The notes below the pieces were generated by a model. It had not been told where the DNA came from, did not search any database, and was given only the letters and a program-made list of their open reading frames with translations. This document shows, one piece after another, positions 62,881 to 64,000 of a DNA stretch of 64,000 bases. This DNA comes from Streptomyces sp. NBC_00568 (GTDB taxonomy: Bacteria; Actinomycetota; Actinomycetes; Streptomycetales; Streptomycetaceae), in contig NZ_JAPENW010000001.1 of NCBI RefSeq assembly GCF_026341855.1, positions 3,835,001-3,899,000 of the forward strand, read 5' to 3'. The position numbers and the translations under genes are program-made. How positions within the stretch are numbered: the first letter of the stretch is position 1; every line of letters begins with the position of its first letter.

Positions 62881-64000
62881 GTGCGTCGCCGTCTGATCCA
62901 GTCCACCCTCGCCGTCGTGCTCGTCGTGATCGCCGTCTTCGGCGTCTCCCTCGTCATCGTCGAGACCCGCACGATCAGCAACAGCGCCCAGGAGCGCGTG
63001 GACTCCGAGGCGCTGCGCCTGGCCAGCATCGTGGACAGCCGCATCCTCGGCGACGAGAACATCTCCAGCGCCACGTTCAAGAACCAGGTCACCGACCAGC
63101 GCTACGCCGTCATCAGGATTCCGGGCCGCGATCCCATCGAGATCGGCAAGGAGCCCACCGGCGACGTCATCCACTACACCGCCAAGGGCGAGGAGGGCGA
63201 GACGGTCACCGTCCAGGAGCCCCGCTCCTCGGTGACCAAGGAAGTCGGCCGCACGCTCCTGATCATCGGCGCGGTCGCCCTGCTCGCGATCATCGCCGCC
63301 GTCCTGCTGGCCGTCCGCCAGGCCAACCGGCTCGCCTCCCCGCTCACCGACCTCGCCGAGACGGCGGAACGGCTGGGCTCGGGCGACCCCCGCCCGCGCC
63401 ACAAGCGGTACGGCGTCCCCGAGCTGGACCGGGTCGCCGACGTCCTGGACGGCAGCGCGGAACGCATCGCGCGGATGCTCACCGCCGAGCGCCGGCTCGC
63501 CGCCGACGCCTCCCACCAGCTGCGGACGCCCCTCACAGCGCTCTCCATGCGTCTGGAGGAGATCACCCTCACCGACGACCCCGACACGGTGAAGGAGGAG
63601 GCGACGATCGCGCTGACGCAGGTGGAGCGCCTCACCGACGTGGTCGAGCGCCTGCTCACCAACGCCCGCGACCCGCGCACCGGCTCCGCCGTCTCCTTCG
63701 ACCTCGACGAGGTCATCAAGCAGCAGCTGGAGGAATGGCGCCCGGCCTACCGCAGCGTGGGCCGCGCGATCGTCAGCTCAGGCAAGCGCCATCTGCAGGC
63801 GGTGGGCACCCCGGGCGCGGTCGCCCAGGTCCTCGCGGCACTGATCGAGAACTCCCTCATGCACGGCGGCGGCACGGTCGCCCTGCGTACCCGCGTCACC
63901 GGCAACCAGGCCGTCGTCGAGGTCACCGACGAGGGCCCCGGTGTCCCCACCGACCTCGGCGCCCGCATCTTCGAGCGCACCATCAGCGGCCGCAACTCCA
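62881..64000 (+). CDS. draK: Sensor histidine kinase (DraK-like), 3' end outside the window
   Basis: A partial protein of 373 residues; the sequence ends in the frame. GTG at 62881 follows CGGAGGG. Membrane helix about 8-27, extracellular sensor about 28-124 (small, acidic/basic mix), helix about 125-146 (LLIIGAVALLAIIAAVLLAV), HAMP-like 147-200, then H box ADASHQLRTPLTALSMRLEE with phosphorylated His212, N box AALIENSLMHGGG and G1 VTDEGPGVP, F-like IFERTISG. The C-terminal part of the ATPase domain is missing only because of the window. It is the cognate kinase of the regulator upstream. DraK's extracellular domain is reported to respond to pH. Confidence 0.9.
   Translation, partial: MRRRLIQSTLAVVLVVIAVFGVSLVIVETRTISNSAQERVDSEALRLASIVDSRILGDENISSATFKNQVTDQRYAVIRIPGRDPIEIGKEPTGDVIHYTAKGEEGETVTVQEPRSSVTKEVGRTLLIIGAVALLAIIAAVLLAVRQANRLASPLTDLAETAERLGSGDPRPRHKRYGVPELDRVADVLDGSAERIARMLTAERRLAADASHQLRTPLTALSMRLEEITLTDDPDTVKEEATIALTQVERLTDVVERLLTNARDPRTGSAVSFDLDEVIKQQLEEWRPAYRSVGRAIVSSGKRHLQAVGTPGAVAQVLAALIENSLMHGGGTVALRTRVTGNQAVVEVTDEGPGVPTDLGARIFERTISGRNS

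Overview
The window is a high-GC actinobacterial chromosome segment, almost certainly Streptomyces core genome. Evidence: G/C-rich third codon positions, frequent GTG starts and one TTG start, long perfect hairpins at gene ends, a UUA-decoding tRNA-Leu (bldA), LysM-type resuscitation-promoting factors, and a gene order like that recalled around SCO3060-SCO3104 of S. coelicolor (from memory, not checked). I see no phage, insertion sequence, CRISPR array or rRNA.

Layout. 1-3.2 kb: a small conserved protein, a secreted HNH-type lipoprotein, a GNAT remnant, and two exported proteins. 3.5-9.7 kb: a DNA methylase-like protein whose motif IV reads HPPF, a membrane protein coupled to a Ser/Thr kinase with C-terminal helical repeats, a secreted DUF1906 protein and a SurA-type lipoprotein. 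9.8-13.5 kb: mazG, a flavohaemoprotein and a cytochrome P450, all with leaderless-type starts. 13.8-19.6 kb: two Rpf cell-wall enzymes (the second behind a c-di-AMP riboswitch), enolase, a DivIC/FtsB-like division protein, a DUF501 protein and a Ppx/GppA phosphatase. 19.6-26.6 kb: NADH dehydrogenase with a Rex-like operator, a cyclopropane-fatty-acid synthase and a MacB/FtsX-type ABC exporter. 27.1 kb: bldA. 27.5-36.2 kb: 4-hydroxybenzoate hydroxylase, a Bax-inhibitor-like protein, small unknown proteins, thiolase, an SGNH hydrolase and cystathionine beta-synthase, with a tandem intergenic repeat block at 33.2-33.6 kb.

36.8-43.2 kb: a membrane protein; an aromatic amino acid lyase homologue without the Ala-Ser-Gly triad, coupled to an RpiR-type regulator; a membrane protein; and a four-gene leftward operon of three roadblock/LC7-like proteins plus one PATAN/DUF4388-like protein with no GTPase or kinase. 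43.5-50.7 kb: a PLP decarboxylase divergent from a hut operon (hutU, an M20 amidohydrolase, hutF, hutI). This fits histidine breakdown through N-formylglutamate, with the M20 enzyme as the likely deformylase; a canonical histidase is not in the window.

50.9-55.2 kb: a leftward gene joining sigma-like regions, an anti-sigma zinc motif, one membrane segment and a ricin-B lectin domain; next a SigB/F/G-type sigma factor and, divergent, an anti-anti-sigma (STAS) protein and an RsbW-like ATPase, a partner-switching set. 55.5-59.7 kb: a four-gene operon for surface proteins: two sortase substrates (LPQTG, LAETG) sharing a duplicated beta domain, a DUF916-like membrane-anchored protein and a further exported membrane-anchored protein. 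59.8-64 kb: a POT peptide transporter divergent from a response regulator/histidine kinase pair (DraR-DraK-like), the kinase cut by the window end.

The least described units I see are the PATAN/roadblock operon, the sigma/ZAS/ricin fusion, the DUF916/LPXTG operon and the triad-less lyase with its RpiR regulator. Everything was read by eye; family names come from motif recognition and not from a search.
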